Assembly: GCF_002091675.1 (NCBI RefSeq)
Contig: NZ_BDAE01000003.1
Span: 62,001-126,000 of the forward strand
Direction of reading: 5' to 3'
From: Pseudomonas luteola NBRC 103146
Lineage (GTDB): Bacteria > Pseudomonadota > Gammaproteobacteria > Pseudomonadales > Pseudomonadaceae
DNA: 64,000 nucleotides
Below, piece after piece: positions 20,174 to 29,933 of the stretch. Position numbers and translations under genes: made by a program. How positions within the stretch are numbered: position 1 is the stretch's first letter; every line of letters starts with the position of its first letter. The notes beneath the pieces are model-generated. The model ran no database searches. It saw only the letters and a program-made list of their open reading frames with translations, and was not told the DNA's origin.

Positions 20174-21568
20174 ATGAATGAGATCGCCATCGCTGAACAA
20201 TACGATTTGCAAACTGCCGCGCTGAAGGTGCCACCGCACTCCATCGAGGCCGAGCAGGCCGTGCTGGGTGGCTTGATGCTGGATAACAATGCGTGGGAAC
20301 GCGTCTCGGACCAGGTATCGGACGGCGACTTCTATCGCCATGACCATCGCCTGATCTTTCGTGCCATTGCTCGTCTGGCTGAAAGCAACCAGCCTTTCGA
20401 TGTGGTTACGTTATCCGAGCAGCTCGACAAGGAAGGACAACTACCCCAGGTAGGGGGGCTGGCTTACCTGGGTGAGCTGGCAAAAAACACCCCCTCTGTT
20501 GCAAACATCAAGGCCTATGGCCAGATCGTGCGCGAGCGCGCCACGCTGCGCCAGCTGATCGGCATCAGCAATGACATTGCCGACAGTGCCTATAACCCTG
20601 AAGGTCGGGGCGCCAATGAGCTTCTTGATGAGGCGGAGCGCAAGATTTTCGAAATCGCCGAGGCCCGTCCCAAAACAGGAGGTCCGATTGGCGTTAATGA
20701 CATTCTGACCAAGGCCATTGATCGAATCGATACCCTGTTCAACTCGGATAATGCGATTACGGGTGTTTCCACAGGATTTGTGGATCTGGATGATAAAACC
20801 AGCGGCCTTCAACCGTCGGACTTGGTTATCGTGGCGGGACGTCCCTCGATGGGTAAGACGACCTTTGCCATGAACCTGGTCGAAAATGCGGTACTGCGTA
20901 CGGACAAGGCCGTGCTTGTATTTTCACTGGAAATGCCAGCTGATTCGATCGTGATGCGTATGTTGTCGTCCCTTGGGCGAATCGATCAGACCAAGGTCCG
21001 CTCGGGTAAGCTGGAGGACGATGACTGGCCAAGGCTGACCTCAGCGGTTAACCTCCTGAATGACCGCAAGCTGTTTATCGACGACACGGCAGGTATCAGC
21101 CCGTCGGAAATGCGTGCACGTACGCGGCGTTTGGTGCGTGAACACGGTGACTTGGCGCTGATCATGGTCGACTACCTGCAATTGATGCGGATTGGCGGGG
21201 CAGCCAGTGAAAACCGGACCAATGAGATTTCCGAAATTTCGCGCTCGCTCAAAGCGCTGGCCAAGGAGTTCAACTGTCCGGTGGTCGCGTTGTCCCAGCT
21301 TAACCGCTCGCTGGAACAGCGGCCGAACAAGCGCCCGGTGAACTCCGACTTGCGTGAATCCGGAGCGATCGAGCAGGACGCCGACGTAATCATGTTTGTG
21401 TACCGGGATGAGGTATATCACCCTGAAACCGAGTACAAGGGTGTAGCCGAAATCATTATCGGTAAACAGCGTAACGGTCCTATCGGTACGGTGCGACTCG
21501 CCTTTATCGGCAAATACACCCGTTTCGAGAACTTGGCGCCCGGCAGTTATAACTTCGACGACGACTAA
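20174..21568 (+). CDS. dnaB: Replicative DNA helicase DnaB
   Basis: Hexameric 5'-3' helicase of the replisome. The N-terminal DnaB_N domain (about 20-125, PPHSIEAEQAVLGGLML) and linker precede a RecA-like C-terminal domain with Walker A GRPSMGKTT near residue 222, DYLQLM (Walker B region) and SQLNRSLEQRPNKRP. At 464 residues it is full length. No intein is present at the P-loop. It follows the rplI terminator, so it has its own promoter. Confidence 0.97.
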   Translation: MNEIAIAEQYDLQTAALKVPPHSIEAEQAVLGGLMLDNNAWERVSDQVSDGDFYRHDHRLIFRAIARLAESNQPFDVVTLSEQLDKEGQLPQVGGLAYLGELAKNTPSVANIKAYGQIVRERATLRQLIGISNDIADSAYNPEGRGANELLDEAERKIFEIAEARPKTGGPIGVNDILTKAIDRIDTLFNSDNAITGVSTGFVDLDDKTSGLQPSDLVIVAGRPSMGKTTFAMNLVENAVLRTDKAVLVFSLEMPADSIVMRMLSSLGRIDQTKVRSGKLEDDDWPRLTSAVNLLNDRKLFIDDTAGISPSEMRARTRRLVREHGDLALIMVDYLQLMRIGGAASENRTNEISEISRSLKALAKEFNCPVVALSQLNRSLEQRPNKRPVNSDLRESGAIEQDADVIMFVYRDEVYHPETEYKGVAEIIIGKQRNGPIGTVRLAFIGKYTRFENLAPGSYNFDDD

Positions 21569-21582
21569 GTTGTCGGGGGCGC

Positions 21583-21612
21583 AAAAAAGCCGCACACCTG
21601 TGCGGCTTTTTT
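21583..21612 (+). terminator. Rho-independent terminator after dnaB
   Basis: AAAAAAGCCGCACA, a short loop, then TGTGCGGCTTTTTT, 15 bases past the dnaB stop. The symmetry suggests it works in both directions. Confidence 0.9.
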
Positions 21613-21792
21613 ATAAGCGCCTTGGCCTTGCATGTGGTAATCCAGGCGTGGATGCGCGCGTTCGGCAAGCTCAGCAGTCCAGTAACCATGCGGCTGTCAG
21701 GCGACGGATAGCGGTTCGCCTCTCTTAACTGGCTATTTTTTGTGCTATTCTTGCACCTCCTCCCGCACCATATTTAATCCCCGGAAGCCTTC

Positions 21793-24045
21793 ATGCTCGC
21801 TGCCAAGCCGTTGTTCGACTATCCCAAATATTGGGCTGAGTGTTTTGGACCTGCGCCTTTCCTGCCGATGAGCAGGGAGGAGATGGACCTGCTCGGCTGG
21901 GACAGTTGCGACATCATTGTCGTGACAGGCGATGCCTATGTGGATCATCCATCCTTTGGCATGGCCATCATTGGACGTCTTCTGGAAGCGCAAGGCTTTC
22001 GGGTAGGGATTATCTCCCAGCCAGACTGGCAGTCCAAAGACGACTTCATGAAGCTTGGCAAGCCGAACCTGTTTTTTGGCGTGGCGGCAGGCAACATGGA
22101 TTCGATGATCAACCGCTATACAGCCGATCGCAAGATTCGCTCCGACGACGCTTATACACCAGGCGGTTTGGCCGGCAAGCGTCCCGATCGTGCCAGCATG
22201 GTCTACAGCCAGCGTTGCCGTGAAGCCTACAAGGGGGTACCGATTGTCCTGGGCGGTATCGAGGCATCACTGCGCCGGATTGCTCACTACGACTACTGGC
22301 AGGACAAGGTACGCCATTCCATCCTGATGGATGCAAAGGCGGATATTCTGCTGTACGGCAATGCCGAACGTGCAGTCGTGGAGATTGCTCACCGCTTGGC
22401 TGCGGGTGAACCCATCCAGGCGATCACCGATATTCGCGGCACTGCGTTTATTCGCAAGGACACGCCGGAAGGTTGGTTCGAGCTGGACTCGACGCGTATT
22501 GACCGTCCGGGGAAGGTCGACAAGATCATCAACCCCTACGTCAATACACAGGATTTGCAGGCGTGTGCCATTGAGCAGTCCAAGGGGCCGCAGGAAGATC
22601 CTGAGGAGGCGAAGGTTGTTCAGCTGCTGCCCAGCCCGAAGCTTACCCGTGACAAGACGGTCATTCGGCTGCCGTCGTTCGAGAAAGTAAAGGGCGATCC
22701 GGTCCTGTATGCCCACGCCAACCGCGTGCTGCACCTGGAGACCAACCCGGGCAATGCCCGCGCGCTGGTTCAGCGTCATGGCGATCAGGACGTATGGCTC
22801 AATGCGCCGCCGATTCCGCTGACCACTGAAGAGATGGACTACGTCTTCGGGCTGACCTATGCCCGTGTTCCGCATCCTGCTTATAAAGGCGAGCGGATTC
22901 CTGCGTACGAGATGATCCGGTTCTCGGTCAACATCATGCGCGGCTGTTTTGGCGGCTGCACTTTCTGCTCCATTACCGAGCACGAAGGCCGCATTATCCA
23001 GAACCGTTCGGAAGAGTCCATTATTCGAGAAATCGAGGAAATTCGCGACAAAGTGCCAGGGTTTACCGGGGTTATTTCCGACTTAGGTGGCCCGACGGCC
23101 AACATGTACCGGATTGCGTGCAAGGACCCGGAAATCGAGAAGCATTGCCGCAAGCCGTCCTGCGTGTGGCCGGGTATCTGCGAAAACCTGAACACCGACC
23201 ACTCGGCGCTAATCCAGTTGTATCGCTCTGCGCGTGCCCTGCCGGGTGTGAAGAAGATCCTGATTGCGTCGGGCTTGCGGTATGACCTGGCGGTAGAGTC
23301 GCCGGAGTACGTAAAAGAGCTGGTAACCCATCACGTGGGGGGTTACCTGAAGATTGCGCCAGAGCACACCGAGGAAGGTCCGCTTTCCAAGATGATGAAA
23401 CCGGGCATCGGCAGTTACGATCGCTTCAAGCAGATGTTCGAGAAGTATACGAAGGAAGCCGGTAAGGAACAGTACCTGATTCCTTACTTCATCGCTGCGC
23501 ATCCGGGTACGACTGATGAAGACATGATGAACCTGGCGCTCTGGCTCAAGCGTAACGGCTTCCGGGCGGATCAGGTACAGGCGTTCTATCCGTCGCCAAT
23601 GGCAACCGCGACTGCGATGTACCATTCGGGCAAGAATCCGCTGCGCAAGGTAACTTACAAGAGCGATGGCGTACCGATCGTGAAGGGGGAGCGTCAGCGC
23701 CGCCTGCACAAGGCATTCCTGCGCTATCACGATCCAAACAACTGGCCGATGCTGCGTGAAGCGCTCAAGGATATGGGGCGTGCCGACTTGATCGGTAACG
23801 GCAAGCATCACCTGATTCCCACGTTCCAGCCCGCTGTGGATGGTACTTACCAGAGTGCACGTCGTAAGAATTCGACGCCGCTGGGTAGCAAAAAAGCAGG
23901 CAAGCCGTTGCTGACTCAGCATACCGGCTTACCGCCGCGTGCGGCGGATGGCAGCAAGGGATGGGACAAGAAACAGGAAGGTCAGGCGGTGGCGTTTGCC
24001 AAGGGCAAGAAAAAGCCCCGGCGAGAACCCAATATTCCGCGTTGA
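21793..24045 (+). CDS. YgiQ-family radical SAM protein
   Basis: The 750-residue product has an N-terminal region typical of YgiQ (starting [20 protein letters not shown]), a central radical SAM core with the 4Fe-4S motif C385-x3-C389-x2-C392 in [11 protein letters not shown], and a basic Lys/Gly-rich tail of about 80 residues. Function is not established; relatives are annotated UPF0313. A YgiQ gene close to dnaB is usual in Pseudomonas. The ATG at 21793 is preceded by GGAAG. Confidence 0.93.
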   Translation: MLAAKPLFDYPKYWAECFGPAPFLPMSREEMDLLGWDSCDIIVVTGDAYVDHPSFGMAIIGRLLEAQGFRVGIISQPDWQSKDDFMKLGKPNLFFGVAAGNMDSMINRYTADRKIRSDDAYTPGGLAGKRPDRASMVYSQRCREAYKGVPIVLGGIEASLRRIAHYDYWQDKVRHSILMDAKADILLYGNAERAVVEIAHRLAAGEPIQAITDIRGTAFIRKDTPEGWFELDSTRIDRPGKVDKIINPYVNTQDLQACAIEQSKGPQEDPEEAKVVQLLPSPKLTRDKTVIRLPSFEKVKGDPVLYAHANRVLHLETNPGNARALVQRHGDQDVWLNAPPIPLTTEEMDYVFGLTYARVPHPAYKGERIPAYEMIRFSVNIMRGCFGGCTFCSITEHEGRIIQNRSEESIIREIEEIRDKVPGFTGVISDLGGPTANMYRIACKDPEIEKHCRKPSCVWPGICENLNTDHSALIQLYRSARALPGVKKILIASGLRYDLAVESPEYVKELVTHHVGGYLKIAPEHTEEGPLSKMMKPGIGSYDRFKQMFEKYTKEAGKEQYLIPYFIAAHPGTTDEDMMNLALWLKRNGFRADQVQAFYPSPMATATAMYHSGKNPLRKVTYKSDGVPIVKGERQRRLHKAFLRYHDPNNWPMLREALKDMGRADLIGNGKHHLIPTFQPAVDGTYQSARRKNSTPLGSKKAGKPLLTQHTGLPPRAADGSKGWDKKQEGQAVAFAKGKKKPRREPNIPR

Positions 24046-24047
24046 TG

Positions 24048-24075
24048 AAACGGCGAGCCTCAGGCTCGCCGTTTT
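24048..24075. terminator. Bidirectional terminator between convergent ygiQ and phosphoesterase genes
   Basis: AAACGGCGAGCCT pairs with AGGCTCGCCGTTT around a single base, with A and T tracts on either side. It serves the two genes that end at 24045 (+) and 24080 (-). Confidence 0.85.
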
Positions 24076-24079
24076 GCTA

Positions 24080-25723
24080 TCAGCGGATCGTCAACGCGCC
24101 GGTAAGATCGCCCAAGGGGGCGAGACCGTGGGTGACGCGTGCGATGTCGCGCTCCACCAGACCCTTGAGCGGCGGCAAGCCGTGGAGCCGGGTGATCAGG
24201 CGTAGGATTGAGGTAGTGTCGTACAGGTCGTGATCGACATGTCCTTTGCGTGCGAAGGGTGACACGACAAGGGCCGGAATACGTGTGCCTGGACCCCAGC
24301 GATCACCCTTGGGCGGTGCTACGTGATCCCACCAGCCGCCGTTCTCATCGAACGTAATGACGACTACGGTGTTTTCCCATTGCGGGCCTTTCTGCAGATG
24401 TTCGATAACCTTGGCAATGTGCTGATCGCCTGAAGCGACATCGGCATAACCGGCATGCAGGTTTAGGCTGCCCTGGGGCTTATAGAAGGTTACAGGCGGC
24501 AGGCGACCGGCATCAATGTCTGCCAGAAAGCGGTTGGTGCTCGGATCATCGCCAATCCCGCCGTCGCGGATGTGCTGCTCGCGTGCTGCCGTGCCCGGAG
24601 CGAAGCGCTTGAAGTAGTTGAATGGCTGGTGGTGCGCCTGGAACCGGGTATCGGCGCCATTGCCCTCCAGCGCTGCCTGCCAGCCTCCCGAGTACCAAGC
24701 CCAGTCCACGCCCTTGGCTGACAGCAGGTCGCCAATGGTGGCATGGGTCTGTGGTGGCAGTACGCTCGGGTTGGTCGGATCGGACAGGGCCGGGTCGCCT
24801 CCTGCCGGCGGCGGAATCTGGCTGGGCTGATAGGGCGGCAGCATGGTGTTGATGGCATAGCCGTCAGGGCTAAGCGCGCCCGGATTGACGAATACCGGAC
24901 GTCCATCCAGGGCCGAAGCAGGAGAGTTGTCCGCCAGAGCCAACTCATAGCCCAGCGGATTCTTCCCTTTAAGCACCGCCACCTTGTCCTTTGCCGGGCT
25001 GGTGGTGTGGTTGGGGTAGAACGGCGCGCGACCCGAGATCAGGAACTGATGGTTCAGGAAAGAGCCACCAAAAGCAGCCATGAAGAAGTTGTCGCAGAGG
25101 GTGAATTCCTGGGCCAGTTTCCACAAGCGCAACTTCTCGGGCTGGCTGTAGTAACCCATGACCAGTGCGCCGGAGTCACCCCAGGCGACAAAGCCGTCAT
25201 TGCGTCCGCCGTTGATCTGCATCTGGTTCTGGTAGAACGCATGTACGAGATCACGAGTGATCAAGCCCGGGTTAAGCAGCTTGCCTTGAGCATCCTTCAG
25301 AGGAAAGGGTGCATTGGAAAGCCCACTGATCTGATCTTCAGTAATCAGGTATTGCTGACCGTCAATGGTCTGAGCCATAGGCACCAGGCCACCCCAGATC
25401 TTGGGTAAGTGCGGTAGCGGCTGTCCGTTACGGTCCTTCTGCTGGAAATGCTTGGCGTTGACCGCAGACAGTGGCTTCGAGACGCCAGGAAAATTGCCAA
25501 ACAGGTTATTGAAGCTGCGGTTTTCCGCGTAGATCACAACGACATTTTTGATTTGCCGTTTCAGTGAATGGTCGAATGCCTTGCGCTCGGCAGCTTCAGC
25601 CATTCCCATGCGGTCAAGACCGGGCAAACCTAGCCCTAACCCGACGACACCTGCTCCGATCAGAAAGCGGCGTCTTGATTTCTCGAGGGTGGAATCGGGC
25701 TTATTACGGTCGTCATCTTTCAT
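24080..25723 (-). CDS. Tat-exported acid phosphatase / phospholipase C-family phosphoesterase
   Basis: Secreted phosphoesterase of the AcpA/phospholipase C superfamily, 547 residues. A twin-arginine signal is clear (KSRRRFLIGAGVVGLGL, about residues 15-35), followed by VVVIYAENRSFNNLFG, the metal/nucleophile region of the family. DENGGWWDHVAPP and RIPALVVSPFARKGHVDH are near the C-terminus. It likely hydrolyses phosphomonoesters or phospholipid head groups in the periplasm or outside the cell. The exact substrate cannot be read from sequence. It stands alone, convergent with ygiQ, next to a 5'-nucleotidase on the same strand. Confidence 0.85.
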   Translation of the reverse strand: MKDDDRNKPDSTLEKSRRRFLIGAGVVGLGLGLPGLDRMGMAEAAERKAFDHSLKRQIKNVVVIYAENRSFNNLFGNFPGVSKPLSAVNAKHFQQKDRNGQPLPHLPKIWGGLVPMAQTIDGQQYLITEDQISGLSNAPFPLKDAQGKLLNPGLITRDLVHAFYQNQMQINGGRNDGFVAWGDSGALVMGYYSQPEKLRLWKLAQEFTLCDNFFMAAFGGSFLNHQFLISGRAPFYPNHTTSPAKDKVAVLKGKNPLGYELALADNSPASALDGRPVFVNPGALSPDGYAINTMLPPYQPSQIPPPAGGDPALSDPTNPSVLPPQTHATIGDLLSAKGVDWAWYSGGWQAALEGNGADTRFQAHHQPFNYFKRFAPGTAAREQHIRDGGIGDDPSTNRFLADIDAGRLPPVTFYKPQGSLNLHAGYADVASGDQHIAKVIEHLQKGPQWENTVVVITFDENGGWWDHVAPPKGDRWGPGTRIPALVVSPFARKGHVDHDLYDTTSILRLITRLHGLPPLKGLVERDIARVTHGLAPLGDLTGALTIR

Positions 25724-25919
25724 CGGAGGAAACCTCAGTAACGGAGCTGGCCTCTACAGTAGTAACAAAATATTTCAGATTTTCGAGCGATACGTTCTTA
25801 TTAAGTCAGTTATTTGTATGCCTAGCTAACTTTTTTGCAGGCGCTGGCTGATCAGTTTTATCACTGAGAGCATGCGAGCCAGTAAGGGCAGGCGGACTAC
25901 CGCTGCAGTCCGTAGATGA

Positions 25920-25945
25920 AGCGCCATGTTACATAGCATGGCGCT
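25920..25945. repeat. Inverted repeat between 5'-nucleotidase and phosphoesterase genes
   Basis: AGCGCCATG and CATGGCGCT form a perfect 9-bp stem with an eight-base loop. It lies just past the 5'-nucleotidase stop (- strand). The T-tract is poor (CTTCAT), so terminator function is uncertain. Confidence 0.45.
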
Positions 25946-25968
25946 AAGAAGGGTCATATCAGCCACGC

Positions 25969-27657
25969 TTACAAGCGTTGAATACGTCCGGCAGGTTTAG
26001 CTTGGCCGGCCGGCTTGCCGGACGTGTCCCGTTCAACGAGATAGTGTTCAAGCGCATCGACATCAAGAATGCCGGTCTCCTGTACGTGGCGGGCGTGCTT
26101 GAGGATCTCAAGTCCATCCCCTCCCTGGGCCATGAAGTTGTTCACTGTAATGCGGTAATCCTGGTCGAGCCGGATCGGCTGTCCATTCAGCTTCATGCTT
26201 CCGGAAACCACTTTCTGGCCCGGTTTGCCTGCCGGATTCCAGCGGTAGCTGAAGCCTTCCGAAACCTGCATCAGACTGGCGCTGTCGTCACTGCTCCATT
26301 GCTCCTCCATGAGCTGATAGAGCTGGGCACCGCTCAAGGTCAGCAAGGTCAGGGTATTGCCGAATGGCTGATTGGCGGCCAGTTGGGCGTAGGTCAGCCT
26401 GGATTGGCCAGGCTCCAGAGCCAGATTGCTGCGGATGCCGCCTGCGTTCATGAGGGCAATCTGGGCGCCCAGCTTGCGTGTCGCCTGAAGTTGGGCGTCG
26501 GCAATGAGATCGCCTAGCGTCGATTCGCCATTCGCATCGGTCATGCGAGTGATCTGGGGGACAGCAATACGTGCGATAGGCCGCTGAAGCACATGCTGGC
26601 TACGCTTTTCAACGTCCTGACGCAGCGCGGCGAGCGCAGGATCGGGAGTGTAGCGATGGGCGTCTACGGTCAGGTTTTCGCTGCTGGCCGAGATGATGTC
26701 GTGGGTCTTGGGGTCAATGCCGAGCCGTACATGGCTAACGAACTGCCCGTAGGAGCCGCCCTGAAAGACAAGGCGATTGTCCACGTGACAGGTATAAGAC
26801 TGATGCGTGTGGGCACTGGCAACGACATCGACTGCCGGATCAAGGCGCTTGGTAATCTCGACGATAGGGCCGCGCAGGCGGGTGCAGTCTGGCGCATTGT
26901 AGGATTCATTCGTGCCTCCGCCCTGGTGAATGACTGCGACGATGGCCTCTACACCCTGGGCCTTGAGGGCAGGGATCTGGGCGTTGATGGCATCGGCTTC
27001 GTCCTGAACGCTCAGTCCGTTCATGCCAGCCGGCGAGACGATCCGGGCTACGTCTTTCAGCACGGCACCCACGAATGCGATTTTTTGTCCGTGGGCTTCC
27101 AGGATCTGGTAGGCCGGAAACACGGGTTTACCCGTCTGGTTATCGATCAGGTTTGCAGCCAGGTAGGTAAAGTGCGCCCCCTGGTAGTTTTTGTGCAGCT
27201 GGCAGGCTTTCTGGGGCCGGTTGGAAGCGCAGCCGCCATTGATGACCCGCAGCAGTTCATCCTTTCCGTTGTCCAGCTCATGATTACCGACCGCCGAAAG
27301 TTGCAGCCCCAATAGGTTCATGGCTTCGATGGTAGGCTCGTCCGCCCAGAGCGATGAGATGGGTGGGCTGCCACCGATGAGGTCACCGCTGGCAATGACC
27401 AGTAGCTCTGGATCCTGTTGACGCAGATAGTTGATAACGCCACCCAGCACCTCTATACCACCCGCTTCGATTGTGCGTTTGCCGTCGGGTGCGGTGGAGT
27501 CAGGGTAGGTCAGTCTGGCGGGTTGCAGGTAGCCGTGAAAGTCATTGAATACGGCCAGGTTGATCTCTAACGGTTGGGTCGGGGCCGAAGAGCAGGCCGT
27601 CAGCAGGAGGGACAAGGCCACAGGGCCCAGGGCAGCATAAGAGCGAACAGGCATCAT
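25969..27657 (-). CDS. Lipoprotein 5'-nucleotidase / UDP-sugar hydrolase family
   Basis: Envelope enzyme of the UshA family that dephosphorylates nucleotides. The lipoprotein signal (LLLTAC, Cys at about residue 22) precedes a calcineurin-like metallophosphatase domain (about 30-300) with NDFHG, SGDLIGG and VGNHELDNG metal ligands. A 5'-nucleotidase C-terminal domain (about 345-520, NAGGIRSNL and GDGLEILK) follows. At 562 residues it is full length. Two adjacent ATGs occur; the first is given. It could supply phosphate or nucleosides together with the neighbouring phosphatase. Confidence 0.88.
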   Translation of the reverse strand: MMPVRSYAALGPVALSLLLTACSSAPTQPLEINLAVFNDFHGYLQPARLTYPDSTAPDGKRTIEAGGIEVLGGVINYLRQQDPELLVIASGDLIGGSPPISSLWADEPTIEAMNLLGLQLSAVGNHELDNGKDELLRVINGGCASNRPQKACQLHKNYQGAHFTYLAANLIDNQTGKPVFPAYQILEAHGQKIAFVGAVLKDVARIVSPAGMNGLSVQDEADAINAQIPALKAQGVEAIVAVIHQGGGTNESYNAPDCTRLRGPIVEITKRLDPAVDVVASAHTHQSYTCHVDNRLVFQGGSYGQFVSHVRLGIDPKTHDIISASSENLTVDAHRYTPDPALAALRQDVEKRSQHVLQRPIARIAVPQITRMTDANGESTLGDLIADAQLQATRKLGAQIALMNAGGIRSNLALEPGQSRLTYAQLAANQPFGNTLTLLTLSGAQLYQLMEEQWSSDDSASLMQVSEGFSYRWNPAGKPGQKVVSGSMKLNGQPIRLDQDYRITVNNFMAQGGDGLEILKHARHVQETGILDVDALEHYLVERDTSGKPAGQAKPAGRIQRL

Positions 27658-27798
27658 CTAGCGCTTCCAGGTGCAGAGGGATATGCATGCCAGAGAGGCA
27701 TACCAAGCGGATCGCTTCATCCTTTAAGCAATAGCATGCTTTCAACGAAACGGTAGGCGCAGTATGAAGCGGAGAGATGACAGAACAGCGTAAGAAGC

Positions 27799-27825
27799 CG
27801 GCTGGGCCGTTAGACAGCCCAGCCG
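27799..27825 (-). terminator. Possible terminator after the first SDR gene
   Basis: CGGCTGGGC and GCCCAGCCG pair across a nine-base loop, 8 bases past the - strand stop at 27833. The following - strand sequence GGCTTCTTAC has only a weak T-tract. Confidence 0.45.
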
Positions 27826-27832
27826 TGATCGA

Positions 27833-28690
27833 TCAGAGCACGGGCGAGCCGCCAGTGACAGGCACCATGGCACCGGAGACGTAGCTGGATTCATCCGAGG
27901 CCAGCATTACATAGACTGGCGCCAGTTCGACAGGCTGGCCAGGACGACCCAGCGGCGCCATCTTGCCGAAGCTTTCCACCTGTTCGGCTGGCATGGTGCA
28001 GGGGATCAGCGGCGTCCAGATCGGTCCGGGTGCCACGCTGTTTGCGCGAATACCTTTTTCGGCCAGAAGTTGCGCCAGACCTGCCGTGAAGTTGGCGATT
28101 GCTCCTTTGGTGGCGGAGTAAGCCAGCAATGAAGGCGGCGCGATGTCCGCATTGATCGAGGAGGTATTGATGATGGAGCCGCCCTTGGGCATGTGCTTCA
28201 CAGCCGCCTGGGTAATGCGGAACATGGCGGTGATGTTCACATCGAACGTGTGCACCCACTCTTCATCCGGAATTTCTTCCAGCGACTGGCGGGTCATCTG
28301 GAATGCGGCGTTGTTGACCAGCACATCGATACGGCCAAACGCTTCAACGGTTTTCTGCACGACGGCCAGGCAGTTTTCGCGCTGGCTCAAGTCACCTGGA
28401 ATCAGGATTGCCTTGCGGCCTGCTTCGGTAACGAGCCGTGCCGTTTCACGGGCGTCTTCGTCTTCGCTCAGGTAGGAGATGGCAACGTCCGCACCTTCGC
28501 GAGCAAAGGCCAGGGCCACCGCGCGGCCGATACCGCTGTCACCGCCGGTAATGAGTGCGGCCTTGCCTTTCAGGCGGCCGGAGCCTTTGTAGCTCTGTTC
28601 GCCAAAGTCCGGACGCGGATTCATCTGGCTTTCATAGCCCGGATAGGGTTGGGTTTCGGCTGGCATGGGGGGGGTTGGATAGTCGGACAT
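27833..28690 (-). CDS. Short-chain dehydrogenase/reductase (YghA/GSP39-like), copy 1
   Basis: NAD(P)-dependent oxidoreductase of 285 residues. A Pro-rich N-terminal extension (about 1-40, ending FGEQSYKGSGRLKGK) precedes the Rossmann fold with TGGDSGIGRA, VNNAAFQ, catalytic Ser in INTSSIN and YSATK, and the C-terminal VTGG. The extension marks the YghA/general-stress-protein-39 subfamily, associated with stress and of uncertain substrate. An optimal AAAGGAGG lies upstream. It follows the PMI-like gene by 33 bases. It is highly similar to the gene at 29934-30791. Confidence 0.9.
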   Translation of the reverse strand: MSDYPTPPMPAETQPYPGYESQMNPRPDFGEQSYKGSGRLKGKAALITGGDSGIGRAVALAFAREGADVAISYLSEDEDARETARLVTEAGRKAILIPGDLSQRENCLAVVQKTVEAFGRIDVLVNNAAFQMTRQSLEEIPDEEWVHTFDVNITAMFRITQAAVKHMPKGGSIINTSSINADIAPPSLLAYSATKGAIANFTAGLAQLLAEKGIRANSVAPGPIWTPLIPCTMPAEQVESFGKMAPLGRPGQPVELAPVYVMLASDESSYVSGAMVPVTGGSPVL

Positions 28691-28723
28691 AAAGACCTCC
28701 TTTCAAGTGGTTAGAAAAGCGGA

Positions 28724-29791
28724 TTAATGCGTGGCGCCCAGCACTGCAAAGGCTTGATCACCGTAGCCTGCAGCGCGCAAGGGCGTCCGAATGTCTTGTT
28801 CAAGGTCAGGCACGTAGCCGAACAGGACGTCAGCCGGTCCGGCCAACTGAATTTCTCCTAGCGTGGCAGGCAGCAGAAGGGTTTCGGCAGCGCCCAGGAC
28901 GCCAGACCAGCTACCGGCCTGAATGCGGATGGGTGTGCCGACGTTGCTAAGCAGTGTGGCCTTGTTGAAACGGTAGGTAAGGGGCTTGGCGCCCGCACCG
29001 GCTACACGCCAGCGCTCCAAGGCAAAGTAGGGGCTAGCAGTACAGATTAAGCGATCAATGTCATCGCCTTGGGGCAGCCGGAAGCCGGGTGTGAATTCGG
29101 GTTGGGGTTCGAGATAGCACTCTTCGAGCAGTTGATCGATACCGGCAATCCAGTCCTGATGGCTGAGCGGCGAGCCGTCGGACATCTGCCAGGGCATTGC
29201 CTGTTGCTGGATATCCGAAGTCTGCTCGATCTCATAGATCAGCGTACCGGGGCCAAAGCTGTGCAGTGTGCCTCCAGGCACATAGATGGTTTCGCCTGCA
29301 CGGACCGGCAGACGGCGCATGACGGCGTCGTAATCCTGGGCAATCAGGGCGCTGCGCAAGGTATCGTGATTAATCCCCGGCTTGATTCCGACCAGTGCGG
29401 TGGCACCGGGCTCGGCCCAAAGGATATGCCAGGCTTCGGTCTTGCCGTTGGGCTGGCATTCGAGACGGCGAGCGGTTTCGTCATCAGCATGCAAATGCAC
29501 CGGCAACATGCCGCAGCCATCGATAAACTTGCTGAGCAGGGGGAAATAGGGACCATCAAACCCCGGGCCCACCAGCTCGGTGGGATAACGCTTCACCAGA
29601 TCACGAAGCGATTGACCGGCAAGCGAGCCCTCGGTGACATTTGCAATGCTGCCTTCGACATCGCTGACTTCCCATGTCTCGGCAATACGGCCAGCAGGTA
29701 GCCCGCGGCGACCCAGTATTTCAGCAATGGCGTGACCGCCAAACATGTGGCTACGGATAGGGGTAGATAGCCGAAGAGGGTACCAGTCCAT
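28724..29791 (-). CDS. Class I mannose-6-phosphate isomerase-like protein
   Basis: Cupin-fold phosphosugar isomerase of 355 residues. The zinc-site region PVHLHADD (about residue 96-103) and EAWHILWAEPGA are visible, as is the second cupin motif GETIYVPGGTLHSFGPGTLIYEIEQTSD. Shape and length match ManA-type PMI proteins such as the short Bacillus-like forms. The sugar is inferred. It lies between two paralogous SDR genes on the same strand and is probably cotranscribed with the downstream copy. Confidence 0.8.
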   Translation of the reverse strand: MDWYPLRLSTPIRSHMFGGHAIAEILGRRGLPAGRIAETWEVSDVEGSIANVTEGSLAGQSLRDLVKRYPTELVGPGFDGPYFPLLSKFIDGCGMLPVHLHADDETARRLECQPNGKTEAWHILWAEPGATALVGIKPGINHDTLRSALIAQDYDAVMRRLPVRAGETIYVPGGTLHSFGPGTLIYEIEQTSDIQQQAMPWQMSDGSPLSHQDWIAGIDQLLEECYLEPQPEFTPGFRLPQGDDIDRLICTASPYFALERWRVAGAGAKPLTYRFNKATLLSNVGTPIRIQAGSWSGVLGAAETLLLPATLGEIQLAGPADVLFGYVPDLEQDIRTPLRAAGYGDQAFAVLGATH

Positions 29792-29889
29792 GTGTGCTCC
29801 TTAGTACAGATGAGGAACAGGCAGGCAAAACAATCCCGTGCGCTCACAAGGGCGCATGAGTCATTAAGAGCATGTAGATGTTTGGGTCT

Positions 29890-29923
29890 GGCCATGGTCG
29901 GCCGGTTTGTAGCCGACCATGGC
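29890..29923. repeat. Inverted repeat upstream of the PMI-like gene
   Basis: GCCATGGTCGG and CCGACCATGGC form a perfect 11-bp stem around an 11-base loop, 11 bases past the stop of SDR copy 2. No T-tract follows on either strand. Confidence 0.5.
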
Positions 29924-29933
29924 GCAGCAGGTC

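Noticed and set aside
27777-27783. ATGACAG (CTGTCAT on the - strand), a possible PHO box upstream of the 5'-nucleotidase
   Set aside because: Only a half-site is convincing; the second CTGTCAT repeat at the required spacing is absent, so I do not claim PhoB control.
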